From: an uncultured Ruminococcus sp.
Lineage (GTDB): Bacteria > Bacillota > Clostridia > Oscillospirales > Acutalibacteraceae
Length of the DNA: 64,000 nucleotides
Assembly (NCBI GenBank): GCA_905233755.1
Contig: CAJODM010000012.1
Coordinates: forward strand, 1 to 64,000
Direction of reading: 5' to 3'
The notes beneath the pieces are model-generated. The model did not search any database. It had not been told where the DNA came from and saw nothing but the letters and a program-made list of their open reading frames with translations. Each line of letters opens with the position of its first letter. Positions within the stretch are counted from its first letter, which is position 1. A program made the translations under genes and the position numbers. Below are positions 37,156 through 46,781 of the stretch, piece by piece.

Positions 37156-38316
37156 TTGACTTCTAAGCTTTCATGGATCACGTTTATTCCGCTGACGGTA
37201 GCGGCGGTGTTCTTTAAGTTTGTGCAGATGATGTATATCGACTCCGGCTCCAGCGTCGTGTTCGGGCTGACGCCGCAGTGGTGCGAGTACATATCGCTGT
37301 TCTGCATCGCGGGCGTCTTTCTGTTCTCGGTGCTGTTCTGTGTGATCGACCGCCGCATCTCGCCGTACTATGCCGTGCGGCGGAACTTCGGCGCCGGTGT
37401 GTTCGGTATCCTGATCGGGCTGCTGCTCGCCGCCGACGGCGCCAAGTCCGTATTCGACGTCATCGAGACCGGGCTCTTCACTGTGATGGAGATCGTTGAG
37501 ATCGTCTTTATGATCCTCGCGGCGGTAGCGTTCATCGTGCTGGGGCTCGCCCACTTTGTCAGGCGGAAGAACTCGACCTTCGCGCTGTTCTATCTGATGC
37601 CCGCGCTGCTGTGTGCGGTGCGGCTGGTGCGCGTTTTCATGGGGATCACGACGATCTCGGTGATCAACGCCGACATCAGCTTGCTGCTCAGCTATGTTTT
37701 TGCGACCCTGTTCTTCTTCAACTTTGCGGTGCTTCTGTCAATGACCAAGGCGAAGAACGCCGTGAAGTGGTGCTTTATCTATGGGTTTCCGGCGGTGGCC
37801 GCGCTGCTCGCCTATGCCGTATCGGAGATCTACTTCGGCTTTGACTATGTCGAGCTGTGGAGCAACGCCGAGATGGTCGAGCTTGCGCTGATCGGGCTGT
37901 ATATCCTGAGCTTCTTGATCGAGCTGACCGTGTTTGCTAAGCGCCGCGAGCACGTCATCGTCGACGGGCTTGACGAGACGGACGAGTATGAACAGCTGCC
38001 GGACGAGAACGAGGAGCCCACAGAGGATCCGGTCGTCGTCACCGGCAGCGATATCGAGGACGATCCCAACCCCTCGTCCTACCTCTCGACCGCCGATACC
38101 AGCGACTACCTCTACCGCGTGACGACCCCCAGCGATGAGATGAACCGTGACATCAAGGTCCAGGATACCGATGCCGACGTCGCCGATGACTATATCATGA
38201 GCAAGTCCCGCGACTATAACGCCGACAGCGAGGCGTCCTCTGACGATGGGTACTCTTCCCGCATGGACGAGATAGACAAGCTGATCCTCGAGATATCCGA
38301 GGAGGAGTATCAGTAA
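37156..38316 (+). CDS. Unknown polytopic membrane protein with acidic tail
   Basis: A 386-aa protein I do not recognise. The first ~260 residues form seven or eight membrane helices. The last ~120 residues are a hydrophilic, strongly acidic tail rich in Asp, Glu and Ser, ending EIDKLILEISEEEYQ. A TTG start at 37156 is supported by TAAGGAGGATC 7 nt upstream and leads straight into the first helix. It has its own promoter, and the LRR-dockerin gene follows 32 bp downstream, so the two are probably cotranscribed. The tail could be a cytoplasmic interaction region. No transporter or enzyme motif is visible. Confidence 0.6.
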   Translation: MTSKLSWITFIPLTVAAVFFKFVQMMYIDSGSSVVFGLTPQWCEYISLFCIAGVFLFSVLFCVIDRRISPYYAVRRNFGAGVFGILIGLLLAADGAKSVFDVIETGLFTVMEIVEIVFMILAAVAFIVLGLAHFVRRKNSTFALFYLMPALLCAVRLVRVFMGITTISVINADISLLLSYVFATLFFFNFAVLLSMTKAKNAVKWCFIYGFPAVAALLAYAVSEIYFGFDYVELWSNAEMVELALIGLYILSFLIELTVFAKRREHVIVDGLDETDEYEQLPDENEEPTEDPVVVTGSDIEDDPNPSSYLSTADTSDYLYRVTTPSDEMNRDIKVQDTDADVADDYIMSKSRDYNADSEASSDDGYSSRMDEIDKLILEISEEEYQ

Positions 38317-38348
38317 TCCCCAGCAAGTATTAGAAAAGGACTGATCTT

Positions 38349-39749
38349 TTGAAACGAACCGTTGCTGTGCTGCTCTCCATACTGCTGCTGTCGTGCTTTC
38401 TGCCGACGGTGATAGCGAGCTCTGCGTCCTCTGACTTTACGGTAGAGGGCGGTGTTCTCGTATCCTACAGCGGCGGCGACACATCGGTCAGCATCCCCGA
38501 CACGGTCTACAGCATCGCGTCCTCTGCGTTTATGGGCAACACCGATATCACGAGCGTGACGATCCCCTCGTCGGTCGTGTCGATTGGTGATCGCGCGTTC
38601 TACGGATGCTCGTCGCTCTCATCGGTCAGCGGCGGGACGAACGTCAGCTATATCGGTGCGGCGGTGTTCGAGGGAACGCCCTACCTGACCGATTCTACCA
38701 CCAAGTATATCACCCTGGGCAACACCGTGGTATGGTACAACGGGACCTCGACCTCGGTGACGCTCGCCGACAAGTATGTGTGCGTCGCGCCCTATGCCTT
38801 TGCCTACAGCGCGCTCAAGTCCTTTAGCGGGCCGTCGCTGCGCACGGTGGGCGAGGGGGCGTTCTACGGATGCGATGCGCTGACCTCGGTGACGCTGCCG
38901 TCATCGCTCTCGTATGTCGGGGCGTATGCCTTCTTTGGCACGCCGTATCTTGACTCTCTGGGCGATTTTGCGGTTGTCGGCGACGGGATCATGGTCGCCT
39001 ATCAAGGCGACGATACCACCGTGTCGGTACCTGCCTCGGTGCGTCAGATAGCGCCCCGCGCCTTTGCCGAGAACACGACCGTGACCGCTGTTACCCTTCC
39101 GTCCGCGACCTTCTCTGTCGGGAGCCAGGCGTTTTTGAACTGTACCGCGCTGCGCGAGCTGAATCTGTCAAACGGGCTTGTCAGCATCGGGAGAGAGGCG
39201 TTTGCCTGCTGTACCGCGCTTTCACAGCTCATCACCCCCGACAGCTTGTCGAACATCGGCGTCGGCGCGTTCCTCTCTTGTACCGGGCTGGGTTCTGTAT
39301 CGCTCAGCGGCAACTCGCTGACGATCGGCAACGCGGCGTTCTCGGGATGCACCGCGCTCGAGGTGGCGATGTTCTCGAACACCGTGTTCATCATCGGCGC
39401 GTCTGCCTTTGACGGGGATGAGAACCTGCGGGCGATCTCGGTATGCCCGTCGGTCGGAATGATCGCGTCCAACGCGTTCTTAGGATGTCAGCCGCTGACC
39501 GCCGTGGTGGACGAGGGCTCCTATGCCCAGAGCTCGCTCTACGGTACGGCGACGCTGCGGACTGCGCGCGGCGATGCCGACGAGGACGGTACGGTCTCGA
39601 TCTTCGACGTTACGCGCATCCAGCGGTATGTTGCCGAGATGTCATCCCTCACCCCGATCCAGCTTGCGCTTGCCGATACCGATATGGACGCGCTGGTCTC
39701 GATACTCGACGCGACACGCATCCAGCGACAGCTCGCCCAGCTTGGATAA
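38349..39749 (+). CDS. BspA-type leucine-rich-repeat protein with C-terminal dockerin
   Basis: A 466-aa secreted protein. The signal peptide (about 1-24) precedes a series of BspA/LRR_5 repeats (about 35-390), recognisable by the recurring pattern SIG-x-x-AF-x-x-C-x-x-L-x-x-V. The C-terminal ~60 residues are a type I dockerin: GDADEDGTVSIFDVTRIQRY and, in the second half, ADTDMDALVSILDATRIQRQ. Both halves keep the calcium-loop Asp residues (DxDxDGxVxxxD; the second has Ala for Gly). Dockerins plug into cohesins, so the protein is expected to join a scaffold at the cell surface. No cohesin is seen here. The start is TTG at 38349 behind AAAAGGAC. Confidence 0.82.
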   Translation: MKRTVAVLLSILLLSCFLPTVIASSASSDFTVEGGVLVSYSGGDTSVSIPDTVYSIASSAFMGNTDITSVTIPSSVVSIGDRAFYGCSSLSSVSGGTNVSYIGAAVFEGTPYLTDSTTKYITLGNTVVWYNGTSTSVTLADKYVCVAPYAFAYSALKSFSGPSLRTVGEGAFYGCDALTSVTLPSSLSYVGAYAFFGTPYLDSLGDFAVVGDGIMVAYQGDDTTVSVPASVRQIAPRAFAENTTVTAVTLPSATFSVGSQAFLNCTALRELNLSNGLVSIGREAFACCTALSQLITPDSLSNIGVGAFLSCTGLGSVSLSGNSLTIGNAAFSGCTALEVAMFSNTVFIIGASAFDGDENLRAISVCPSVGMIASNAFLGCQPLTAVVDEGSYAQSSLYGTATLRTARGDADEDGTVSIFDVTRIQRYVAEMSSLTPIQLALADTDMDALVSILDATRIQRQLAQLG

Positions 39750-39753
39750 GTGA

Positions 39754-39782
39754 TTGACACCGCCCGCTTTTCGTGGTATAGT
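39754..39782 (+). promoter_or_regulatory. Promoter of the thrS T-box transcript
   Basis: TTGACA, 17-bp spacer, TATAGT. The -35 lies 4 bp after the stop of the LRR-dockerin gene. Confidence 0.85.
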
Positions 39783-39787
39783 AGACA

Positions 39788-40027
39788 CCGAGATAGATGA
39801 TCGTTGATGGGGACAACGCCCCCGCTCGCTGCGCTCCAGAGAGCCGCCTGTTGCTGTGATGGCGGTGCGCTGCGCCGGACGGATACCACCCCTGAGATCG
39901 TGCCGGAATGCACGACGTTCGCCGCGTTAAGGCATATGAAGGGTATCGTATGATACCGAAGTTGGGTGGAACCACGTTGTAAGACGTCCCGATAGTTCTT
40001 TTCAAGAATTATCGGGCGATTGTTTTA
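39788..40027 (+). ncRNA. T-box leader (tRNA-sensing riboswitch) of thrS
   Basis: A roughly 240-nt leader controlling threonyl-tRNA synthetase. It holds the conserved T-box TGGGTGGAACCACG at 39963-39976, which pairs with uncharged tRNA 3' ends in the antiterminator. An intrinsic terminator overlaps downstream. The Stem I region starts near 39790 with AGATAGATGATCGTTGATGGGGAC. A Thr codon ACC lies in GGATACCACCCC near 39880 and is a possible specifier, but I could not fold Stem I with certainty. Confidence 0.88.
39988..40027 (+). terminator. T-box regulated terminator
   Basis: CCCGATAGTTCTT, loop TTC, AAGAATTATCGGG (39988-40016), followed by CGATTGTTTTA. It would form when tRNA-Thr is charged. 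Confidence 0.82.
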
Positions 40028-40054
40028 TATACTAAGTTGAAGGAGAGATCAAGA

Positions 40055-41984
40055 TGATACAAGTAGAGCTTAAGGGCGGCGTTGTCCGGCAGTTTGATGA
40101 GAACACCACTCCCGCCGAGATCGCCAAGTCGATTACAAGAACACCTGTGCCGCCATGGTCGACGGCAAGGTGAGCGATCTGCGTACGCCGCTTATGGCGG
40201 ACTGCAAGGTCGAGCTGCTGACCTTTGATGACGACGAGGGGAAGAAGGCGTTCTGGCATACCACCTCGCATATCCTTGCTCAGGCGGTCAAGCGTCTGTA
40301 TCCCAATGCAAAGCTTGCCATCGGGCCCGCGATCGACGAGGGGTTCTACTATGACTTTGACGTCGAGAAACCGTTTGACAGCGACGACCTCTCCCGGATC
40401 GAAGCCGAGATGAAGAGTATCGTCAAGTCCGGCATCGAGATATCGCGCTTTGAGAAGAGCCCCGAGGACTCGCTCGCCCTGCTGAAGGAGATGAACGAGC
40501 CCTACAAGGTCGAGCTTGCATCCGAACACGCCGACAAGGGCGAGCCCATCAGCTTCTACAAGCAGGCCGAGTTCACCGATCTGTGTGCCGGGCCGCACCT
40601 GATGTCGGTCGCTGCTGTCAAGGCGTTCAAGCTCACCAACTGTACCGGCGCCTACTGGCGCGGCGATTCGAAGAACGCCCAGCTCTGCCGCGTATATGGG
40701 ATCTCGTTCCCGAAGGCGGCGATGCTCGACGAGTATATCACCCGTCGGGAAGAGGCGCTCAAGCGCGATCACAACAAGCTCGGCCGCGAGCTCGAGCTGT
40801 TCACCACCGTCGACTATATCGGACAGGGGCTGCCCATCATGCTGCCCAAGGGCGCGCGTGTCATCCAGCTGCTGCAGCGGTTCGTCGAGGACCTCGAGCA
40901 GAAGCACGGCTGGCAGCTCACCAAGACCCCCTTCATGGCTAAGTCCGACCTCTACAAGATCAGCGGCCACTGGGATCACTACAAGGACGGGATGTTCGTC
41001 CTCGGCGACGAGGAGAAGGATGACGAGGTCTATGCCCTGCGTCCGATGACCTGTCCGTTCCAGTACCAGGCGTTCCTCAACCGCGGGCGCAGCTATCGCG
41101 ACCTGCCGATGCGCCTCAACGAGACCTCGACCCTCTTCCGCAACGAGGCGTCCGGCGAGATGCACGGGCTGATCCGCGTGCGCCAGTTCACCATCTCCGA
41201 GGGGCACCTCATGTGCACCCCCGAGCAGCTTGCCGGCGAGTTTGAGCATTGTCTGTCGCTCGCTATCTACTGTCTCAAGACCCTCGGGCTGTATGAGGAC
41301 GTGTCCTACCGCTTCTCCCAGTGGGATCCCGACGACCGCGAGAAGTACATCGGTACCCCCGAGCAGTGGGCTGAAGCCCAGGGCGTGATGAAGGAGATCC
41401 TCGATCACCTCGGCATCGCCTACAAGATCGGTATCGGCGAAGCCGCCTTCTACGGGCCTAAGCTCGATATCCAGATCAAGAACGTCTTTGGCAAAGAGGA
41501 CACCCTCATCACCATCCAGATCGACCAGATGCTCGCCGAGAAGTTCGGCATGGAGTATGTCGACCGCGACGGTGTGAAGAAGAACCCGTATATCATCCAC
41601 CGCACCTCGATCGGCTGCTATGAGCGCACGCTTGCGCTGTTGATCGAGAAGTACGCCGGCGCGTTCCCGCTGTGGCTCGCTCCCGTACAGGTCAAGCTGC
41701 TGCCCATCGCCGACCGCCATCTCGACCGTATCTATGAGATCAGCCGTGCGCTCGACGATATCGGGATGCGCGTCGAGGTCGACGACCGATCCGAGAAGAT
41801 CGGCTATAAGATCCGCGAGGCCCAGATGCAGAAGGTGCCCTATATGGTCATCATCGGCGACAAGGATATCGAGAACGACACTGTTTCGATCCGCCACCGC
41901 AAGGACGGCGACCTCGGCTCGATGCCGCTGAGCGACTTTGTTGCCATGATGCGCGACGAGATCGATCACAAGGTGATTAAGTAA
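40055..41984 (+). CDS. thrS: Threonyl-tRNA synthetase, apparent frameshift in TGS domain
   Basis: Charges tRNA-Thr and edits mischarged Ser. The ATG at 40055 behind AAGGAGAG gives a proper TGS start (MIQVELKGGVVRQFDENTTPAEIAKSI). This frame stops after 39 codons at TGA (40172-40174). The family sequence resumes in another frame at YKNTCAAMVDGKV (about 40132) and then runs to 41984. About three or four codons are missing at the junction, so a small deletion out of frame is implied. Everything downstream is intact: editing domain with HTTSHILAQAVK, catalytic core with MTCPFQYQAF (Zn Cys), motif 2 STLFRNEASGEMHGL, motif 3 near IGCYERTLALLIEKYAG, and the anticodon domain. It could be a sequencing error, or translation could start at the ATG at 40155 (609 aa). 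Confidence 0.9.
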
Positions 41985-42002
41985 TCAGAAGGTTGATGCC
42001 GA

Positions 42003-42791
42003 TTGCGAAAGCATAAACTGTACAAGGTCAGCCGCGGCGCGCTCGAAGAGCAGCGGCTGCGCGAGGACAACCGAACCGAGACCCAGCGCGCGCTGCTGTT
42101 CATCCTGCCGGTGCTGATGGTGGCGGTGCTTGTGCTGGGGCTGTACTTCGGCTACCAGACCTATCGTCATACCTTTGTCACCTCCTCCACCGTATCCTCT
42201 GCCGGGACGGCGGGTGACGAGGACCGCGATCCGATGCTGCTTTCGGTCGTCAGCTCTGCGTCGCCGCTCGAGCAGGACTATGTGCCAACGCTCTCGACGG
42301 TGCGGGGGGTCGAGGTATCCGCCTATGCTGCCGATATGCTCGAGCGGATGCTCACCGATGCCGACAGCGACGGTGTCGAACTGATCCTGAGAGAAGGTTA
42401 TATTTCTTTTGCAGAAGAAAAGGAGCGATATGACGCCGCTGTCGCCGCCTACAAGAAGTCGTCCAAATCATCGACCGTGAAGGCGGAGTCCTACGTCAAG
42501 CGCACCATCCCGAAGGAGGGCGAGAGTGAGCAGCAGACGGGGCTGATCGTCTATCTCGATGCGGACAGCGATGCGGACAGCGATGCGTTCGAGTCCACTC
42601 CTGCGTTCTCGTGGTTGTTGAAGAACGCGTCCGACTACGGATTTGTGCTCCGCTATCCCGAGCAGGAGAACGTCGGCGGCATCCGCTACACGCCCCACCT
42701 GTTCCGGTATGTCGAGGTCGAGGACGCCTATTTTATCCGCGCGTATGATATGAGCTTTGACGAGTATGTCGCCTATATCGAAGCAAAATAA
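42003..42791 (+). CDS. VanY-like D,D-carboxypeptidase homologue lacking zinc ligands
   Basis: A 262-aa membrane-anchored protein: cytoplasmic basic N-terminus, helix about 30-55, then a peptidase-M15B-like domain (about 95-262). The VanY layout is clear in AFSWLLKNASDYGFVLRYPEQE and in the terminal FDEYVAYIEA. The zinc-site motifs are altered: SEHQTG reads SEQQTG (His to Gln), AVD reads IVY (Asp to Tyr), and PWH reads PHL (His lost). A 10-codon Asp/Ala/Ser microrepeat lies nearby. It probably binds but does not cut cell-wall peptides. The start is TTG at 42003 behind AGAAGG. It lies 18 bp after thrS and is probably cotranscribed. Confidence 0.7.
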   Translation: MRKHKLYKVSRGALEEQRLREDNRTETQRALLFILPVLMVAVLVLGLYFGYQTYRHTFVTSSTVSSAGTAGDEDRDPMLLSVVSSASPLEQDYVPTLSTVRGVEVSAYAADMLERMLTDADSDGVELILREGYISFAEEKERYDAAVAAYKKSSKSSTVKAESYVKRTIPKEGESEQQTGLIVYLDADSDADSDAFESTPAFSWLLKNASDYGFVLRYPEQENVGGIRYTPHLFRYVEVEDAYFIRAYDMSFDEYVAYIEAK

Positions 42792-42821
42792 CCGGTTTCT
42801 CCTATTTTTCGAAAAAAATGC

Positions 42822-42850
42822 TTGCATTTTGTATTTCTTTATAGTATAAT
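42822..42850 (+). promoter_or_regulatory. Vegetative promoter of rpmE
   Basis: TTGCAT, 17-bp spacer, TATAAT, 44 bp before the rpmE start. Confidence 0.85.
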
Positions 42851-42893
42851 TCATGTGTTATGATTTGCTCTTGATGTGAAAGAGGTGAACAGA

Positions 42894-43097
42894 ATGAAGG
42901 AGAACATCCATCCCCAGTATGAGCAGACCACCATCACCTGTGCCTGCGGCAACGTGATCGAGACCGGCTCTACCAAGAAGGATATCCGCGTTGAAATTTG
43001 CTCCAAGTGCCATCCCTTCTTTACCGGGAAGCAGAAGCTGGTTGATACCGGCGGTCGTGTCGATCGTTTCAAGAAGCGTTTCGGCATGGACAAATAA
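42894..43097 (+). CDS. rpmE: 50S ribosomal protein L31, zinc-binding type
   Basis: A 67-aa L31 of the large ribosomal subunit. [20 protein letters not shown] is the typical start. Four Cys (16, 18, 36, 39) form the C+ zinc site; many Firmicutes switch to a Cys-less paralogue under zinc limitation. [20 protein letters not shown] ends the protein. ATG at 42894 follows AGAGGTGAAC. It is monocistronic between its promoter and terminator. Confidence 0.96.
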   Translation: MKENIHPQYEQTTITCACGNVIETGSTKKDIRVEICSKCHPFFTGKQKLVDTGGRVDRFKKRFGMDK

Positions 43098-43109
43098 TTT
43101 TATCCGAGC

Positions 43110-43143
43110 ATAAGGCGGTACATCGGTACCGCCTTATTTTGTC
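43110..43143 (+). terminator. Terminator after rpmE
   Basis: ATAAGGCGGTAC, loop ATCG, GTACCGCCTTAT, then TTTGTC. A perfect 12-bp stem. Confidence 0.85.
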
Positions 43144-43167
43144 ATATCTGTAGGATGGTGGCTATCT

Positions 43168-43791
43168 ATGAATGTCTATAAGACCGTTGCGTCCTCTGTC
43201 TGTGCCGAGCTGGTAGAGAAGCGGTCGCGGTTTCTGGGCTATATCTGTCCTGTTACGACCGAGCAGCAGGCGCTCGCGTTTCTGTCCGAGAAGCGAAAGC
43301 TCCACTGGGACGCCACCCATAACGTATATGCCTATATCATCCGCGATACCGGTACGGTGCGCTACTCTGACGACGGCGAGCCGCAGGGGACCGCCGGCAT
43401 GCCGGTGCTCGATGTGTTGCAGAAACGCGGGCTGTGTGATCTGGTCGTCGTCGTGACGCGCTACTTCGGCGGCGTGCTGCTCGGCGCGGGCGGGCTGGTG
43501 CGCGCCTATTCGGCGGCAGCATCGCGCGCGGTCGAGCTCTCCGGCGAGCGCGAGATGACGATGTGCTCGGTGTGCGAGGTGCGGCTATCCTATACGCTGT
43601 ACGGTCGTGTGCCCGCGCTGATCGCGTCGCTCGGCGGCGTGGTGGATGACGCGGTGTTTGCCGACGATGTGGGGCTGACCTTCCATCTGCCCGAGGAGAT
43701 GCTCGCTCCCTTTTGCAAGGAGCTGTCCGAGCTGTCGAACGGCAAATGTCAGCCAAAAGAGCTGCGAAAAGAATTTTTTTGCCTGAAATAA
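43168..43791 (+). CDS. YigZ/IMPACT family protein
   Basis: A 207-aa cytoplasmic protein of the YigZ (UPF0029/IMPACT) family. The N-terminal domain has the characteristic KKSRFLGYICPV-like start (here EKRSRFLGYICPV), WDATHNVYAYII, SDDGEPQGTAGMPVLDVL and the VVVTRYFGGVLLGAGGLVRAYS block. A C-terminal ferredoxin-like DUF1949 domain follows (about 135-205). Biochemical role is not established; eukaryotic IMPACT acts in translation control. Start ATG follows AGGATGGTGG. Confidence 0.9.
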   Translation: MNVYKTVASSVCAELVEKRSRFLGYICPVTTEQQALAFLSEKRKLHWDATHNVYAYIIRDTGTVRYSDDGEPQGTAGMPVLDVLQKRGLCDLVVVVTRYFGGVLLGAGGLVRAYSAAASRAVELSGEREMTMCSVCEVRLSYTLYGRVPALIASLGGVVDDAVFADDVGLTFHLPEEMLAPFCKELSELSNGKCQPKELRKEFFCLK

Positions 43792-43863
43792 AGGGTATTC
43801 TTCGCTTTTTGCGTAAATAATAGACAGAGAACAATGTGAATAAATAGCAGAATGGAGCAGAAT

Positions 43864-45630
43864 ATGCGACTATCGGATGATTTCCTCAGCGAGCTGAAGT
43901 ACCGCAACGACCTGTCTGAGATCGCCGCGGGCTATATGCAGCTCAAGCGGCGGGGCAGGAACCTTGTCGGGCTGTGCCCCTTTCACGGGGAGAAGACCCC
44001 CTCCTTCAACATCTATACCGAGAACGGCTCGTTCTACTGTTTCGGGTGCGGTGTCGGCGGCGACGTCATCACCTTTATCCGAAAGATCGAGAATCTCGAT
44101 TATATCGAAGCGGTGCGATTCCTCGCCCAGCGGGCGGGGATGACGATGCCCGAGGACGACGTCGATGACTCTATGTCGCGGATGCGCACCCGTATCTATG
44201 AGGCGAACCGCGAGGCGGCGCGCTTCTATCATGCTGCGCTGACCGGCAGCGGAGGACAGGCGGCGCTCGGCTATCTTCGGTCGCGTGCGCTGAGTGACAG
44301 CACCATCCGGCATTTCGGGCTGGGATATGCCCCGCCGTCGCGCTTTGCGCTTGCGGATCACCTGCGCTCCAAGGGGTTCTCCGAGAGCGAGCTGATCGCC
44401 GGAAACCTCGTGTTTCGCTCCCGCTCGGGCAAGGGGGTCGTCGATCGGTTTGCCGATCGGGTAATGTTCCCGATCATCGACCTGCGCGGCAACGTGATTG
44501 CTTTTGGCGGGCGGCTGATGGGCGACGGCAAGCCCAAGTACCTGAACACCTCGGACACCGTTGTGTTCTCGAAGAGCAGCAACCTCTTCTCGCTGAACAA
44601 CGCCAAGAACGCGAAGTCCTCCTCCCTCATCCTGTGCGAGGGGTATATGGACGTGATCTCACTGTGTCAGGCGGGATTTGCTGAAGCGGTGGCGACGCTC
44701 GGCACCGCGCTGACCGCCGATCAGGCGGCGCTGATGAAGCGCTACTGTGACGATGTCGTCATCTGCTATGACGCCGACGAGGCGGGGCGCAAGGCAACCG
44801 CCCGCGCGATCGAGATCCTGCGGCGCGCCGGCGTGAACGTCCGCGTGCTGACGATCCCCGATGGCAAGGACCCCGACGAGTTCCTGCGCCGTCACGGCGA
44901 CAAGGCGTACGAGGCGTTCAAGAATCTCCTCGACAACACCGGCAACGATATCGACTATCGGCTCTATCAGCTGCGTGCCCGTTACGACATGACCTCCTCA
45001 TCGGGGAAGCTCGGGTACCTGTCCGATGCGGTCGCGGTGCTCTCGTCGCTCGAGAACCCGCTCGAGCGCGACATCTATGCATCGAAGCTGTCCGATGAGA
45101 CCGGCGTCAACAAGGCATCCGTCATGGAGCAGGTCGACCGGCTGATGAAACGTCGCCGTACCGACCGCCGCCGCACCGAGTTCCGCGATATCGAGAAGCG
45201 GATCGCCGCCCGTGACGACCGCGTGAACCCCCAGCACGCCGATAACCTGCGCGCCGTCCGCGCCGAGGAGAACCTCATCGCCTTTCTCGTCAACAACCCG
45301 GACAAGCTCGATCATATCACCTCCCGCATCACTGCGGATGACTTTGTCACCGATTTCAACCGGAAGCTGTTTACATATTTCTCTGAGAGAATTAAAAACG
45401 GTGTCGATCCCATGGCGTCGGTATCGGCGGATTTCACCGCCGACGAGCTGTCGCGGGTGATCCGGATCGTGACCTCTTACTCGTTCGTCTCGTCCACCGT
45501 TGACGCGATGAACGAGTATATCGACGTGATCCTCTGCCAAAGCGCCCGTCCCTCTTTGACCGATATCCGTGACGCGTCGGACGACGAGCTGAAGAAGTAT
45601 CTCCAAGATCTCAAGGAATCGAAGAAATAA
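43864..45630 (+). CDS. dnaG: DNA primase
   Basis: A 588-aa primase that lays RNA primers for replication. The N-terminal CHC2 zinc ribbon has C38, H41, C59 and C62 ([12 protein letters not shown] ... [11 protein letters not shown]). The catalytic core has the TOPRIM motifs [10 protein letters not shown] and [11 protein letters not shown]. The C-terminal region (about 430-588) should contact the DnaB helicase. ATG at 43864 was preferred because GGAG lies 5 nt upstream; an ATG at 43852 is in frame but has no site. It is followed by rpoD in the classical dnaG-rpoD order. Confidence 0.95.
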   Translation: MRLSDDFLSELKYRNDLSEIAAGYMQLKRRGRNLVGLCPFHGEKTPSFNIYTENGSFYCFGCGVGGDVITFIRKIENLDYIEAVRFLAQRAGMTMPEDDVDDSMSRMRTRIYEANREAARFYHAALTGSGGQAALGYLRSRALSDSTIRHFGLGYAPPSRFALADHLRSKGFSESELIAGNLVFRSRSGKGVVDRFADRVMFPIIDLRGNVIAFGGRLMGDGKPKYLNTSDTVVFSKSSNLFSLNNAKNAKSSSLILCEGYMDVISLCQAGFAEAVATLGTALTADQAALMKRYCDDVVICYDADEAGRKATARAIEILRRAGVNVRVLTIPDGKDPDEFLRRHGDKAYEAFKNLLDNTGNDIDYRLYQLRARYDMTSSSGKLGYLSDAVAVLSSLENPLERDIYASKLSDETGVNKASVMEQVDRLMKRRRTDRRRTEFRDIEKRIAARDDRVNPQHADNLRAVRAEENLIAFLVNNPDKLDHITSRITADDFVTDFNRKLFTYFSERIKNGVDPMASVSADFTADELSRVIRIVTSYSFVSSTVDAMNEYIDVILCQSARPSLTDIRDASDDELKKYLQDLKESKK

Positions 45631-45665
45631 CTATATCTTTACTGTACCGAAAGGAAGGATGTATT

Positions 45666-46778
45666 ATGGCCGCACCTGTATCTGACAAGAAGCATCTCGT
45701 CAGGGATCTCACCGAGCTCGGAAAGGCCAAGGGATCGCTGACGAACCAGGATATTCTCGACGCGATCGGCGAGATGGATATCGACCCCGAACAGCTCGAG
45801 AAGCTATACGACGCGCTCGAGGCGGCGGGCATCGACATCGTCGAGACCGACCTCGAGGAGGACCTCTCGCTCGAGGGGCTGAACCTCTCTGAGGACAGCG
45901 CGGACGATGCGTCCGCCTCCGGCGACAGCGTCGATAACACCGACAACATCTCGATCGACGATCCGGTCAAGGTGTACCTGCGCGAGATCGGCCGTGTGCC
46001 GCTTTTGACGCCTGAAGAGGAGGTCGAGCTTGCGATCCGCATCTCTGAGGGCGACGTCAGCGCCAAGCAGCGGCTGTCCGAAGCGAACCTGCGCCTTGTC
46101 GTCAGCATCGCCAAGCGATACCTCGGCCGCGGGATGCACTTCCTCGATCTGATCCAGGAGGGCAACCTCGGTCTGATCAAGGCGGTCGAGAAGTTCGACT
46201 ATACCAAGGGTTTCAAGTTTTCCACCTATGCCACATGGTGGATCCGTCAGGCGATCACCCGTGCGATCGCCGACCAGGCGCGCACCATCCGCATCCCCGT
46301 CCACATGGTCGAGACCATCAACAAGGTCAAGAAAGTCTCGTCCCAGCTGTTGCACCAGAACGGGCACGAGCCCTCGGCCGACGAGATCGCCGAGGAGCTC
46401 GGGATGCCGGTCGAGAAGGTGCGCGAGATCATGCGCGTGGCACAGGAGCCCGTCTCGCTCGAGACCCCGATCGGCGAGGAGGAGGACAGCCACCTCGGCG
46501 ACTTCATCCCCGATGACGACGCGCCGGCTCCCGCCGACGCCGCCTCCCACACCATGCTGCGTGAGCAGCTCATGGAGGTGCTCGATACCCTCACCCCCCG
46601 CGAGGAGAAGGTGCTGCGGCTGCGGTTCGGGCTCGAGGACGGGCGCTCCCGCACCCTCGAAGAGGTAGGCAAGGAGTTCAACGTCACCCGCGAGCGTATC
46701 CGCCAGATCGAGGCAAAGGCCCTTCGCAAGCTGCGCCATCCCTCCCGCTCGAAGAAGCTCAAGGACTTTCTCGACTAG
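45666..46778 (+). CDS. rpoD: Primary sigma factor RpoD/SigA
   Basis: A 370-aa housekeeping sigma factor. Region 1.1 is about 1-75 and a short acidic linker follows. Region 1.2 starts at [18 protein letters not shown]. Region 2 has the -10 recognition helix [39 protein letters not shown], read here in pieces. Region 3 follows at [13 protein letters not shown], and region 4 has [19 protein letters not shown] and [19 protein letters not shown]. This fits the TTGACA/TATAAT promoters seen across the window. AAAGGAAGG precedes the ATG. Confidence 0.97.
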   Translation: MAAPVSDKKHLVRDLTELGKAKGSLTNQDILDAIGEMDIDPEQLEKLYDALEAAGIDIVETDLEEDLSLEGLNLSEDSADDASASGDSVDNTDNISIDDPVKVYLREIGRVPLLTPEEEVELAIRISEGDVSAKQRLSEANLRLVVSIAKRYLGRGMHFLDLIQEGNLGLIKAVEKFDYTKGFKFSTYATWWIRQAITRAIADQARTIRIPVHMVETINKVKKVSSQLLHQNGHEPSADEIAEELGMPVEKVREIMRVAQEPVSLETPIGEEEDSHLGDFIPDDDAPAPADAASHTMLREQLMEVLDTLTPREEKVLRLRFGLEDGRSRTLEEVGKEFNVTRERIRQIEAKALRKLRHPSRSKKLKDFLD

Positions 46779-46781
46779 CGT

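Noticed and set aside
40032..41969. A 645-codon open frame antisense to thrS, and similar long antisense frames opposite the AAA+, coiled-coil, uvrB, parE, rpoD, sipL and surface genes
   Set aside because: They mirror real genes almost exactly. They arise because TTA, CTA and TCA codons are rare in the sense frames, which removes antisense stops. They have no ribosome sites and no recognisable protein families.
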